A stretch of DNA of 64,000 nucleotides from Dehalococcoidia bacterium. GTDB taxonomy: Bacteria > Chloroflexota > Dehalococcoidia > UBA2979. The notes beneath the pieces were generated by a model that saw only the letters and a program-made list of their open reading frames with translations, ran no database searches and was not told the DNA's origin. Positions 55,836-64,000 of the stretch are shown here, in pieces. Where the stretch lies: NCBI GenBank assembly GCA_028279505.1, contig JANQNP010000093.1, positions 1-64,000 of the forward strand, written 5' to 3'. The stretch's first letter is position 1; each line of letters begins with the position of its first letter. A program made the position numbers and the translations under genes.

Positions 55836-56951
55836 ATGACCGAGTCTCACGCCGATCCGTTGATTCGTCTCGCGACGCTCGACGATGCGCCTGCGATGGT
55901 GCGCGTCCTGGAGTCGGCCTTCGACCGCTGGCCGCCGTTCGAAATCGAAGGGTCGGCGGTTGACCACCTGCGCTGGAAGATGTCGCTGCGCGGCGTCGGC
56001 TCTGTTGGACACTCCAACGCGGCCGCTCACACGGTGGTGGAGGTAGACAGCGAGATCGTCGCTGTCAGCGTGCGCTGGGTGACGCCGTTTCGGCTGGGCG
56101 ACGAGCGGCTCGTCCAGGACAGCGGGATCGACCAGGCGGTGCTGCCTGCCATGCAAGGCCGTGGACTCGGCGGGAAGATGGCCCGCTTCGCGCATGCGCT
56201 GGCGGTCGAGTACTCAGACATGTCGCTGGGCACGGGAAGCAGCGACGAGCGGATCCCGAGCATCTTCGATGCGTTCGATCCGCCTGCGGTTCAGCAAACC
56301 TTGCCGATGCGCTCACGACCGTTCAGCGCACGCGCGTTCGTTGCCACCCACCGGGCGGGTGGCAGTGCGGCCAGGTTTGCGCGGCAGGCCCTCCGCGCCG
56401 GGCGGCGACTGGCCAACCGTTCGGGTGAGGTGAGCCGTGCGAGTCTCGAGGAGCTGACCGCCTTCGACGAGCGGGTTGATCCACTCTGGGAGGCGTTCAC
56501 CTCGCGGTTCGATTTCGCCATCGACCGGAGCGTCGACTATCTGAACTGGCGCTATTGCGAACCAGCGGGTGGACCGGCGGTGGTCCTTGGAGGCTACGAA
56601 GACGACCTCATGGTTGGGTACGTGGTGTTCAAGCGATCGGATGACTGGAGCCACGTGTTGGACCTGGTCGTCCAGCCGGACCACCCTCAGGCTGCGACGA
56701 TTGCGCGGGAACTCCTCGACGCAGGGTGCCGCCGTATGGCGGAGGCGGGGGTTCGCGGCTCTCATGTCGCGCTGACGCTGGGACATCCGCTCGGGCGGAT
56801 GGTGGAGGCTGCAGGGTTCTTGCCGCTTGGCTGGTCGACACACCTCACCTGCGGGCCCCAACGACGCGGCCGAGACTCGCCGTTGCTCGATCGGTTCTAC
56901 GCTGGTGAGACGCGCAACCACTTGATGCTGGGTGACGTGGATATCTACTAG
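55836..56951 (+). CDS. GNAT family N-acetyltransferase
   Basis: IRLATLDDAPAMVRVLESAFDRWPPF, QDSGIDQAVLPAMQGRGLGGKMARFAHALAVE. Confidence 0.82.
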   Translation: MTESHADPLIRLATLDDAPAMVRVLESAFDRWPPFEIEGSAVDHLRWKMSLRGVGSVGHSNAAAHTVVEVDSEIVAVSVRWVTPFRLGDERLVQDSGIDQAVLPAMQGRGLGGKMARFAHALAVEYSDMSLGTGSSDERIPSIFDAFDPPAVQQTLPMRSRPFSARAFVATHRAGGSAARFARQALRAGRRLANRSGEVSRASLEELTAFDERVDPLWEAFTSRFDFAIDRSVDYLNWRYCEPAGGPAVVLGGYEDDLMVGYVVFKRSDDWSHVLDLVVQPDHPQAATIARELLDAGCRRMAEAGVRGSHVALTLGHPLGRMVEAAGFLPLGWSTHLTCGPQRRGRDSPLLDRFYAGETRNHLMLGDVDIY

Positions 56952-57034
56952 CGGGAGGTGGCCTCGGATGGGTCACCGCGCGGGAAGCGGCGGTTCGCGG
57001 GGAGTTCCCGCGATCGAACGATGGGGTGCACGAG

Positions 57035-57955
57035 ATGAAGCTGCTGTTCTTCGATGACTTCCGGCTGGGCGTCGTTCGTGACGACGAGGTTGTTGACGTG
57101 TCAGCTGCCGTCGAGTCGGTGCCGCACACCGGGCCGCATGACCTGATCAGCGGCGTGATCGCTGACTTCCAGGCGCGGCGCCCGGACCTCGAGGCCGCCG
57201 CCGCGAGTGGCGAAGGGATCGCGCTTTCGAGCGTGCGGATCCGGCCACCGTTGCCGCGACCGGTGACGATCGCCTGCATGGCGGTCAACTACATGGAGGA
57301 CGGCACTCGCGATGAGCCGGCGCCGATCAACGCGTTCCAGAAGGCGCCGAGCACCATTATCGGCGACGGAGACACGATGGTGCTGCCGGACGTGCCGGCG
57401 TCCGTGTTCGAAGGCGAAGCGGAGCTGGCGCTGGTGATCGGTCGTCGGGCGACCCAAGTGAGCGCCGCTGACGCGATGGACTACGTCTTCGGCTACACGA
57501 ACTTCGTCGATGGATCAGCGCGGGGATTGCACCCGGGCTTCTACCAGATGAAGTCTCGCGACACGTTCGCGCCGATCGGCCCGTACATCGTGACAACGGA
57601 CGAGATCGCGGACCCACAGAAGCTCCAGGTTCAGCTGTGGAACAACGGCGAGCTCCGGCAGAACTTCAACACTGACGACATGGCCCACAACATCGCGCGC
57701 AGCATCGAGTTCATCACCTCGATCCACACGCTGGAGCCCGGTGACATCGTCGCTACCGGAACCAATCACCGCGGGTTGCACCCGTTCCAGGACGGTGACC
57801 GAATCGAGTTGGAGACGGAAGGGCTCGGGCGACTTCACATCAACGTGTCGGATCCGCTTGGCCGAACGTGGGAGCGCGTCACTCGCCTCAGGCTGGCGGA
57901 GCGCGGTGGCCCGGCCACGCCACCACAGATCTCCGGGAAGTATGCAGGCGGTTGA
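57035..57955 (+). CDS. fumarylacetoacetate hydrolase family protein
   Basis: CMAVNYMEDGTRDEPAPINAFQKAPSTIIGDGDTMVLP ... FEGEAELALVIGRRATQVSAADAMDYVFGYTNFVDGSARG ... LEPGDIVATGTNHRG. Confidence 0.92.
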   Translation: MKLLFFDDFRLGVVRDDEVVDVSAAVESVPHTGPHDLISGVIADFQARRPDLEAAAASGEGIALSSVRIRPPLPRPVTIACMAVNYMEDGTRDEPAPINAFQKAPSTIIGDGDTMVLPDVPASVFEGEAELALVIGRRATQVSAADAMDYVFGYTNFVDGSARGLHPGFYQMKSRDTFAPIGPYIVTTDEIADPQKLQVQLWNNGELRQNFNTDDMAHNIARSIEFITSIHTLEPGDIVATGTNHRGLHPFQDGDRIELETEGLGRLHINVSDPLGRTWERVTRLRLAERGGPATPPQISGKYAGG

Positions 57956-57983
57956 TTAGCGATCGTGTGCGGGTGAGCCTCGA
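57951..57983 (+). repeat. 33-nt bipartite motif copy 2: GTTGATTAGCGATCG-N10-AGCCTCGA
   Basis: gttgattagcgatcg-tgtgcgggtg-agcctcga; overlaps the FAH stop codon. Confidence 0.9.
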
Positions 57984-58022
57984 GTCATCGGGCGTGCGTT
58001 GCGCCCTCGGAACGGGGCTCAG

Positions 58023-58358
58023 ATGGCGGCGTTCTTCGAACCTCGTTGGCACGCTCGTGAGCGCGAGGCGCGTGATCGCGAGCGCTACTGGGAGCTCGAG
58101 TTCAGCGACTTGGACGAGTTGCTGCGGATCGATCGCGCGAACTTCCGAGACGGGTTGCCCTTGACCTCGTTCGGTCGAGCGATGATCGATACGTTCGCAC
58201 GAGTCGGCGTCTCACTCGAGGACCGCGCGGCGATCGAGGCGGAGACGCGCCGCGATCTGTCGGCCCGTGCGAGCCAGCCGGTGGATGCTGCACCGTTCGA
58301 TTCCTCGATGGACCCCGCTCTCGACGCGTTCCCTGCCGGTCCGATGCCTCAGGTGTAG
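58023..58358 (+). CDS. small hypothetical protein downstream of motif copy 2
   Basis: MAAFFEPRWHAREREARDRERYWELEFSDLDELLRIDRANFRDGLP...; coherent acidic/aromatic composition. Confidence 0.5.
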   Translation: MAAFFEPRWHAREREARDRERYWELEFSDLDELLRIDRANFRDGLPLTSFGRAMIDTFARVGVSLEDRAAIEAETRRDLSARASQPVDAAPFDSSMDPALDAFPAGPMPQV

Positions 58359-58717
58359 CGGCGTCGCTGAACTCTCCGGGTGGACGACGTACTCACCCTG
58401 CGGGGCGTCAACCGTACGCGTTTGCTACTTCCACGTTTGGCGTTAGCCGGTGAGCGGCTCCGGATTGCGTCATTTGTCGTTGGGCTCCTGAGGTCGGTGG
58501 CCGGACCGTACGGTGTGTGCGCGGCTACACCGCCCGGACCGACCGTAGCGAGCGTAGGCAGGCGAGCGCGAGGAGCTGGAAAGGTGACATTTTCACCTCG
58601 TGGGCCGAGCACCCCGTGGGATTGGTTCGAGGTACACGGGATCGCGATCCTCGCCGGCGGTCAGGCGAGCGGCACGATCTACGGGAGGCAGTGGCTCCTT
58701 GCCCAGTCGCTTGGCGG

Positions 58718-59134
58718 CTAGCGGCCCTCGCGGGCGGCAGTTAGCGCCGCGTCCGGGACGCCGGAACGGAGTTGCATGCCCCAATGGCCGTCCCGCTCCG
58801 TGACGATGTAGAGGACGCGGCCGCTCCCATAAACGGTGCCGTCGGCCTTGTAGCGCTTGAACGTCGTCTCAAAGTGCACTTTCGTGTCTGACGCGGTGAT
58901 CGCCGTGAAGTCATCGAACGAGCTGGAGGCCCAGCCTTCCACCTCGGCGAGCCGGGCGAAGTCCGTCTGGAAGTCGTCCCGCGTCGGAGCGACGACGACT
59001 TGACCGCCGGCGGCACCGATTGTCACGTGCGGGTAGTGGAGTTCGTCGCGGACGCGCTCGAGGTCGGCGCTGTTCCAGGCTTCGAGGAAACGCGCGAGCC
59101 AGTCCCTGGCCGCCTGGATTGCTGCGTCGCTCAC
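58718..59134 (-). CDS. SnoaL-like / NTF2-fold protein
   Basis: ARFLEAWNSADLERVRDELHYPHVTIGAAGG ... YGSGRVLYIVTERDGHWGMQLRSGVPD. Confidence 0.72.
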   Translation of the reverse strand: MSDAAIQAARDWLARFLEAWNSADLERVRDELHYPHVTIGAAGGQVVVAPTRDDFQTDFARLAEVEGWASSSFDDFTAITASDTKVHFETTFKRYKADGTVYGSGRVLYIVTERDGHWGMQLRSGVPDAALTAAREGR

Positions 59135-59183
59135 GTGGTGTCTCCTTCGAGTCTCCAGTTCGCGTTCTGTCTTGCCGGGACTG

Positions 59184-60065
59184 CTACGGCAGGCCGGCGT
59201 GCGGAACCGCAACGCGGACGGCCTCGATGTAGGCAACGCCCTCGCCGGCTTCGCGCTCCTCCGCGGAGGTTGGCGATGTGCAGATGTAGAGCGTGCGACC
59301 ATCGCTGCCGCCCAGCATGCAAGCGTAGGTGCGGTGCTCTGTTACGACACGGTCCGTGACCCTGCCGTCGCGGTCGATGCGTAGACACTCATTCTGCGGG
59401 TGAGTGGTGCCGTCCGGTGGCCGGTACGACGGCGTGGCGACCCAGATCGCGCCGGACTGGTCGAGGCAGATGCCGTCGGGCGAGGCGTAGTCGAGATCGG
59501 CTAGCTCGCGACGGTTGGAGAGCGCGCCATCCTCGGCGAGGTCGAACGCGGTGAGGCGCGCGCCACGGGTCTCGGCGACGACGAGCTCGCGGCCGCTAGG
59601 CGTGACGACCATGCCGTTCGGGAAGCTGAGGTTGGCCGCCGCCTCGCTCACCACGCCCGTTGCCAGGTCGACCATCGCGAGAGCGGTCGGTCGAGGGATG
59701 TCGTTCTCGTCGCGGTCGCCGAAGCTGCCGATGAAAGCGTGGTCGTTCGCGTCGATCAGCAGGTCGTTCGCCCAGCCGCTCCCGACGCCCTCGAGGGATG
59801 CGATCGCCCTGAGCGAGCCGTCGGGCTCGTGGCGGAGCAGCTCGCGCCTGGACATGGAGACGACGTGCAGCCGGCGGGTGCGATCCCAGCCCAGGCCGCT
59901 GACCTGATCGTCGGTCTCCGCCACCGTGGTGATGGCCCGGTCATCGCCGACGGTGACGACCCGCCGGTTCCACATGTCGGAGACCCAGAGCTGGCCGTCG
60001 TGCCAGCGCGGCCCCTCGCCGAAGGAGAGACCGTCGGCGATCACTTCAGAACGAGACTCGCTCAC
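59184..60065 (-). CDS. SMP-30/gluconolactonase/LRE family protein
   Basis: LSFGEGPRWHDGQLWVSDMWNRRVVTVG ... NDLLIDANDHAFIGSFG ... FPNGMVVTPSGRELVVAETRGARLTAFDL ... PDGICLDQSGAIWVA. Confidence 0.92.
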   Translation of the reverse strand: MSESRSEVIADGLSFGEGPRWHDGQLWVSDMWNRRVVTVGDDRAITTVAETDDQVSGLGWDRTRRLHVVSMSRRELLRHEPDGSLRAIASLEGVGSGWANDLLIDANDHAFIGSFGDRDENDIPRPTALAMVDLATGVVSEAAANLSFPNGMVVTPSGRELVVAETRGARLTAFDLAEDGALSNRRELADLDYASPDGICLDQSGAIWVATPSYRPPDGTTHPQNECLRIDRDGRVTDRVVTEHRTYACMLGGSDGRTLYICTSPTSAEEREAGEGVAYIEAVRVAVPHAGLP

Positions 60066-60085
60066 CGGGTCTCCCTCGGACGTCG

Positions 60086-61297
60086 CTAGCTGACCTCGGC
60101 GGGGGTGACGGATTCACCGAGGACCACCCCCTCTTCGGCGAGTCGGGCGATCTCCTCCGCGCTGAAGCCGGCCTCGTCGAGGATCTCGCGTGAGTGGTCG
60201 CCCGGGGTGATCGGGGCGATGAAGCGAACCTCGGCGGGGCTCTCGGAGAACTGGGCGACGGGACCGTGAGTCGCGACCTGGCCCCAGACCGGGTGCTCGA
60301 ACTCGTTCACGTAGCCATTGGTGATTGCCTGTTCGTCCTCGCGGATCATCTCGTAGCTGTGGACGACTGTGCAGGGGATGTCGGCGGCGCGGAGGGCGTC
60401 GATCCACTCGGCCGAGGGACGTTGAATTACCTCGGCGTCGATCCTCTCAACGAGCGAACCGAGGTGCTCGCCGCGGCCCTCGGGACTCGCATAGCGCTCA
60501 TCTTCCGCGAGCTCCGCGAGCCCAAGCGCGGCAGCGAGACGCGGGAAGTGGCGGGCCTCGAGGAAGCCGAACGCGATCCAGCGGCCGTCGAGGCAGAGGG
60601 CGCGGTGACTGAAGACCCCCGACGATTTGCCGGGCGGCGCAAGTTCGTGCTCAGTCCAATGGCGCGCGACCTGGATTCCCTGCAACGCGATTTGCGATCC
60701 GTAGAGCGAGACGTCGACCTTCTGACCCTCGCCGGTTCGCAGTCGGTGAACGAGTGCGGCGAGCACCGCGTAGGCGAGCATGCTGCCGCCGGTCTGGTCG
60801 GCGATGCCTGGCTGGATGCCGTGCGGAGTTTCCCCGTCCTGAGTGGTGAAGGCCATGATGCCGCCGGTCGCCTGGGCGATGTTGTCGTAACCGGGGTCGA
60901 GCCCGCGCGGCCCCCTCGGCCCGTACATGCTGCCGCTCGCGAAGATGACGCCGGGATTGATCGCCCGCAGGTCGTCGTAGCCGATCCCGAGCCGATCCAT
61001 TGTTCCGGGGCGGAAGTTCTCAGCGACGATGTCCACTTCCTTCACGAGCCGCTTGACTAGGTCGACGCCACCGGGCTTGCGAAGGTCGAGGCTGATGCTG
61101 CGCTTGTTGCGGTTGAGGGATTCGAAGTAGGAGGAATACCCGCCGATGTGGCGACCGAGCGTTCGGCCGGGGTCGCCGCCTGGTTGCTCGATCTTCCAGA
61201 CGTCGGCGCCGAGGTCGGCGAGCTGAACGGTGCCGAAGGTGCCTTGCTGGAAGCGAGTGAAGTCAAGAATGCGGATGCTGTCGAGCGGGCCTGGCAT
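60086..61297 (-). CDS. CaiB/BaiF CoA-transferase family protein
   Basis: GPLDSIRILDFTRFQQGTFGTVQLADLGADVWKIEQPGGDPGRTLG ... ESLNRNKRSISLDLRKPGGVDLVKRLVKEVDIVAENFRPGTMDRLGIGYDDLRAINPGVI. Confidence 0.94.
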   Translation of the reverse strand: MPGPLDSIRILDFTRFQQGTFGTVQLADLGADVWKIEQPGGDPGRTLGRHIGGYSSYFESLNRNKRSISLDLRKPGGVDLVKRLVKEVDIVAENFRPGTMDRLGIGYDDLRAINPGVIFASGSMYGPRGPRGLDPGYDNIAQATGGIMAFTTQDGETPHGIQPGIADQTGGSMLAYAVLAALVHRLRTGEGQKVDVSLYGSQIALQGIQVARHWTEHELAPPGKSSGVFSHRALCLDGRWIAFGFLEARHFPRLAAALGLAELAEDERYASPEGRGEHLGSLVERIDAEVIQRPSAEWIDALRAADIPCTVVHSYEMIREDEQAITNGYVNEFEHPVWGQVATHGPVAQFSESPAEVRFIAPITPGDHSREILDEAGFSAEEIARLAEEGVVLGESVTPAEVS

Positions 61298-61390
61298 GGG
61301 CGTGGTCCTTTGATTCGGTCGGGGACCGCGTTGCGAGGGTGTGAGTCTACAGGCGTGCTCGCCGCGCGCTCGGTCGCATGTGAACGGGAG

Positions 61391-62151
61391 CTACACGAGG
61401 TTGAGGCGCATCCCGCACAGTGAGATCTGATCGTCGGAGAGTCGGGCACCTCGTTGCTCCGCCGCTTCGAGGATGCGCGGGCGGTCGACCGCTCTAGGTC
61501 GAGGGCGGCGAGGCCTTCGGGGCGGCCGTCAGCGATCGGGACGAAGCGCAGCGTCGCGTCATCGAGGGCGATCGTCGGGTTGCCATCCTCGGATGTCTCG
61601 ATCGGGCGGTCGAGCACCTGTGACCAGCGCGCAGCGAGGGTGGGTGGATCCTCCGTCTGGAGTTCGGCCGCGGTAATCGCGCGGACGACGTCGAGGCGCT
61701 GGGCAGGGAGCCAGTCGGGGCCGGCCGGGTGCCAGGGTTCCTCCGGGTCGCTGTCTCCTTCGTTCCAAGAGAGCTGGAGCATGGCGCCTGGGACGTCCTT
61801 GGGGTGGAGCTGGATGCCGTCGCTGCGCCGGTCAGCGCGATCGAAGACTAGCCGGATGCCCAGACCGGCAACCCGTGCGCGGTCCGAGGCGATGTCCCCC
61901 GTCTGCAGAACCACCATGTACCCACCGTCGCCGCCGCGCCGCTCCAGATAGCGGCCACCGGCGGTGCCGTTCTCGAAGGGTGCGACGACCTCGATGAATT
62001 GGTTGCCGACCGGCATCAGGAAGTTCTTGAGGCCGTACTTCTCGACGCCGGGATCGCGATAGCAGACCTCCAGGCCGAGGACCGCTCGGAGGTCGGCCTC
62101 GATGGCGTCGAGGTCGTGGGCGGCGAGGGCGATCTGGCGCATGCGGAGCAT
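61391..62151 (-). pseudogene. VOC-family (glyoxalase-like) protein with an apparent -1 frameshift near 61490
   Basis: N-part MRQIALAAHDLDAIEADLRAVLGLEVCYRDPGVEKYGLKNFLMPVGNQFIEVV; after LAALDLE the frame turns Ser/Arg-rich, while one added base restores AVDRPRILEAAEQRGARLSDDQISLCGMRLNLV* ending at 61391. Confidence 0.75.
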
Positions 62152-62221
62152 CGGTGGCCTTCCTCGGAAGCGACGAGCGAGCGCGTGGTGCGGGGAGCGT
62201 AGCGGCGCTGACCTCGGCGGT

Positions 62222-62254
62222 GTTGATTAGCGATCGAGCGGCGGCCAGCCTCGA
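62222..62254 (+). repeat. 33-nt bipartite motif copy 3: GTTGATTAGCGATCG-N10-AGCCTCGA
   Basis: gttgattagcgatcg-agcggcggcc-agcctcga. Confidence 0.9.
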
Positions 62255-62337
62255 AGCGTGGCAACAGAACTCGCGAACCGGGCGTGGCTGGCGATCAGCG
62301 TGGATCGGCATGCCCCGGATATGGCTGGGGGGTGCGC

Positions 62338-64000
62338 GTGAATCAGCAGGAACTGGCTCGGGGGGCCGACGGGTCTTCAATCCTCTCGACGCCAAATGGT
62401 CCAGTCGCGGTCTCGCCCGACGGCATCCCCACACTGATGCCTGCGAACTTCGCGAACCAGGTGCTGACCATGATCAACGCTGCCGGCGAAGTCGACCCGG
62501 CCGAAGCGGCGATGATTGCGAACCAAGCGCGCCAGTTTGATGCTGGCTTCCAGCTCGATATAGCCAATCGAAACGCCGACGCGGTCCAGCAAGCTGAGCA
62601 GTTCAACATCTCGAACCAGCTCACCGCGGATCAGGCGAATGCCGCGAACGCGCTGCGGGCCGCCGAGGCGAATCTGAACGCGCGATTGCGCGTCGAGGAG
62701 ACGAACGCGTCGCTACGCGCGCGGCAGGCGGAACTCGCTGAGCAGATCCGTCAGGCGGACATCCAGGACGCCCGCGAGCGCGAGAACATGCGATTCCTCC
62801 TGCGCAAGGAGCAGGTGGCCACCGAGGAAGGCAACCGCGCAGCCTTCCAGAACGCGGTCGCGCTGCGAGAGCAAATCGCTGCCCGCATCGAGACGAACCG
62901 CTTCCAGCGCCAGTCGCTCGTGACCGAGGTGAACAGCCTCAACACGCAGATGGAGAACAACGTTCGCCAGTTCAACGCGCAAGAAGCGGCGCGCGTCGAG
63001 CAGCTGAACGAGCAGCGGCGGCAGGCCAACCTCGATCGGCTGCAGAGCGTGTCGACGCAGATTGGTGAGCTGGCGCAGAACCCCGCTGACGTCGGCAAGC
63101 TGGCCGCGTTCCTGCGGTCTGGTCGCCCCGACGCGATTTCGAGCGCGATCGCGCGCGGCGAGAACGCGATCACGGACGAGTCCCTCCTCGGGCTGCGGGG
63201 ACTCCTCGGTGTGCGCGAGGGGCTGCAGCAGGGCCCGACGCTCGCGACGGGCAACTTCATCGAAGCGGACCTGGTCGACGTGCCGCAGTTCGACACGCCG
63301 CTCGGCGAGGCGCCAGACGTGGACGACCTGTTCCAGCAGATCCAGTTCGATCCCGAAGGGATTGAGCGGGGTGCATCACCAGCGGCGGGGGACCTCGGTC
63401 AGTATTTCCAGGAGATCGGGATGCCGCCGGAGATCGCGGCACAGCTGGTCAACTCGCCGCCAGAGGTCCAGGCGCAGGTCCTTGGCTCGCCGCAGTTTGC
63501 GGACGCGGTTGTGGCGAATCCGCCGCCGGTTCAGGCTCCGGCCGATCAGGTCAGCACGCAGGGGCACCCAAGCGGCGAGTTTATCGAATCGCAGCCCGTC
63601 GGTACCCAGGTGACGGGACCGAGCGGGGTCGTCTTCGAGAATCGGCCGGTGGAGGAGCATGGCGACCGCGCTCTGCCCGGTGGCGCGCTGTCGCGGGTCA
63701 CAGACGGCACTGTTCCAGGGTCAGGCATCTCCGACGAAGACTTCGACCGCGTCCCGCAGTGGGTCAAAGACGGATTAGCGGAACAGGGCAGCCAGCCTCC
63801 GCCCACGCCCACGAGTGAGACCGACAGCTCGATCACCCGCTCGGGGCTTGAGCAGGACGGGGTCACGGTTGGCTCGTCGGTGAGCGACGACGAGATTGCG
63901 GAATTCTTCAAGGGATTCGCGCGTGGCGGGATCGCGGCTCCCGGCACGCCCGTGATCGTTGGCGACTCCTCGGATGGGACGGAGAATCAGGAACTGGCGA
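62338..64000 (+). CDS. large Gln/Asn-rich coiled-coil protein, virion/tape-measure-like candidate; open at window end
   Basis: Uninterrupted frame from GTG 62338 to the window end (absent from the ORF track because no stop is reached); helical NAANALRAAEANLNARLRVEETNASLRARQAELAEQIRQADIQDARERENMRFLLRKEQVATEEGNRAAFQ; end RGGIAAPGTPVIVGDSSDGTENQEL resembles the GGxxxxGxxAIVGExGPE motif of phage tail proteins. Confidence 0.7.
   Translation, partial: MNQQELARGADGSSILSTPNGPVAVSPDGIPTLMPANFANQVLTMINAAGEVDPAEAAMIANQARQFDAGFQLDIANRNADAVQQAEQFNISNQLTADQANAANALRAAEANLNARLRVEETNASLRARQAELAEQIRQADIQDARERENMRFLLRKEQVATEEGNRAAFQNAVALREQIAARIETNRFQRQSLVTEVNSLNTQMENNVRQFNAQEAARVEQLNEQRRQANLDRLQSVSTQIGELAQNPADVGKLAAFLRSGRPDAISSAIARGENAITDESLLGLRGLLGVREGLQQGPTLATGNFIEADLVDVPQFDTPLGEAPDVDDLFQQIQFDPEGIERGASPAAGDLGQYFQEIGMPPEIAAQLVNSPPEVQAQVLGSPQFADAVVANPPPVQAPADQVSTQGHPSGEFIESQPVGTQVTGPSGVVFENRPVEEHGDRALPGGALSRVTDGTVPGSGISDEDFDRVPQWVKDGLAEQGSQPPPTPTSETDSSITRSGLEQDGVTVGSSVSDDEIAEFFKGFARGGIAAPGTPVIVGDSSDGTENQELA

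Noticed and set aside
46205-62254. Interpretation of the 33-nt motif as integron attC or a dif site
   Set aside because: GTTGATT misses the GTTRRRY core at one position, no R'' partner or imperfect hairpin is evident, and no XerC/XerD-like dyad is seen; kept only as a general recombination alternative.
1-64000. tRNA, rRNA, CRISPR arrays, transposases
   Set aside because: No convincing cloverleaf, rRNA block, regularly spaced direct repeats or DDE transposase was recognised by eye; low-scoring tRNA-like T-arm fragments near 3575 do not pair properly.

Overview
High-GC bacterial chromosomal window (about 67% GC by eye), densely coding on both strands. Gene content (thiolase plus DUF35 pair, SDRs, two F420/FMN LLM-type oxidoreductases, CaiB-type CoA transferase, FAH-type hydrolase, MaoC hotdog proteins, tungsten AOR) fits an environmental heterotroph such as a Chloroflexota/SAR202-like or actinobacterial lineage; that placement is inference. 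No tRNA, rRNA, CRISPR array or intact transposase was recognised. Main observations: (1) two same-frame minus-strand ORFs separated by one in-frame TGA rebuild a 249-aa iodothyronine-deiodinase-like protein with active site GSFT-U-PPF, and a bacterial-SECIS-like hairpin lies directly after the TGA, so this is a candidate selenoprotein that automatic calling would split. (2) A 33-nt bipartite motif GTTGATTAGCGATCG-N10-AGCCTCGA occurs three times in the same orientation (46205, 57951, 62222), each time just upstream of an unusual plus-strand protein. One of these has a long coiled coil and roughly 115-aa tandem repeats; another looks virion/tape-measure-like and runs off the window end. This may be a dispersed regulon or a family of integrated cassettes. 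(3) A PHP-domain/MaoC-hotdog fusion. (4) A MoaD-like protein with a buried GG, translationally coupled to an aldehyde ferredoxin oxidoreductase and next to an ECF CbiM-Q-O transporter. (5) A SoxR gene divergent from a split transketolase, with a 16-bp palindrome in a 19-bp-spaced promoter. (6) An FMN riboswitch upstream of a RibH2-type lumazine synthase. (7) A structured non-coding region at about 3.45-3.8 kb.
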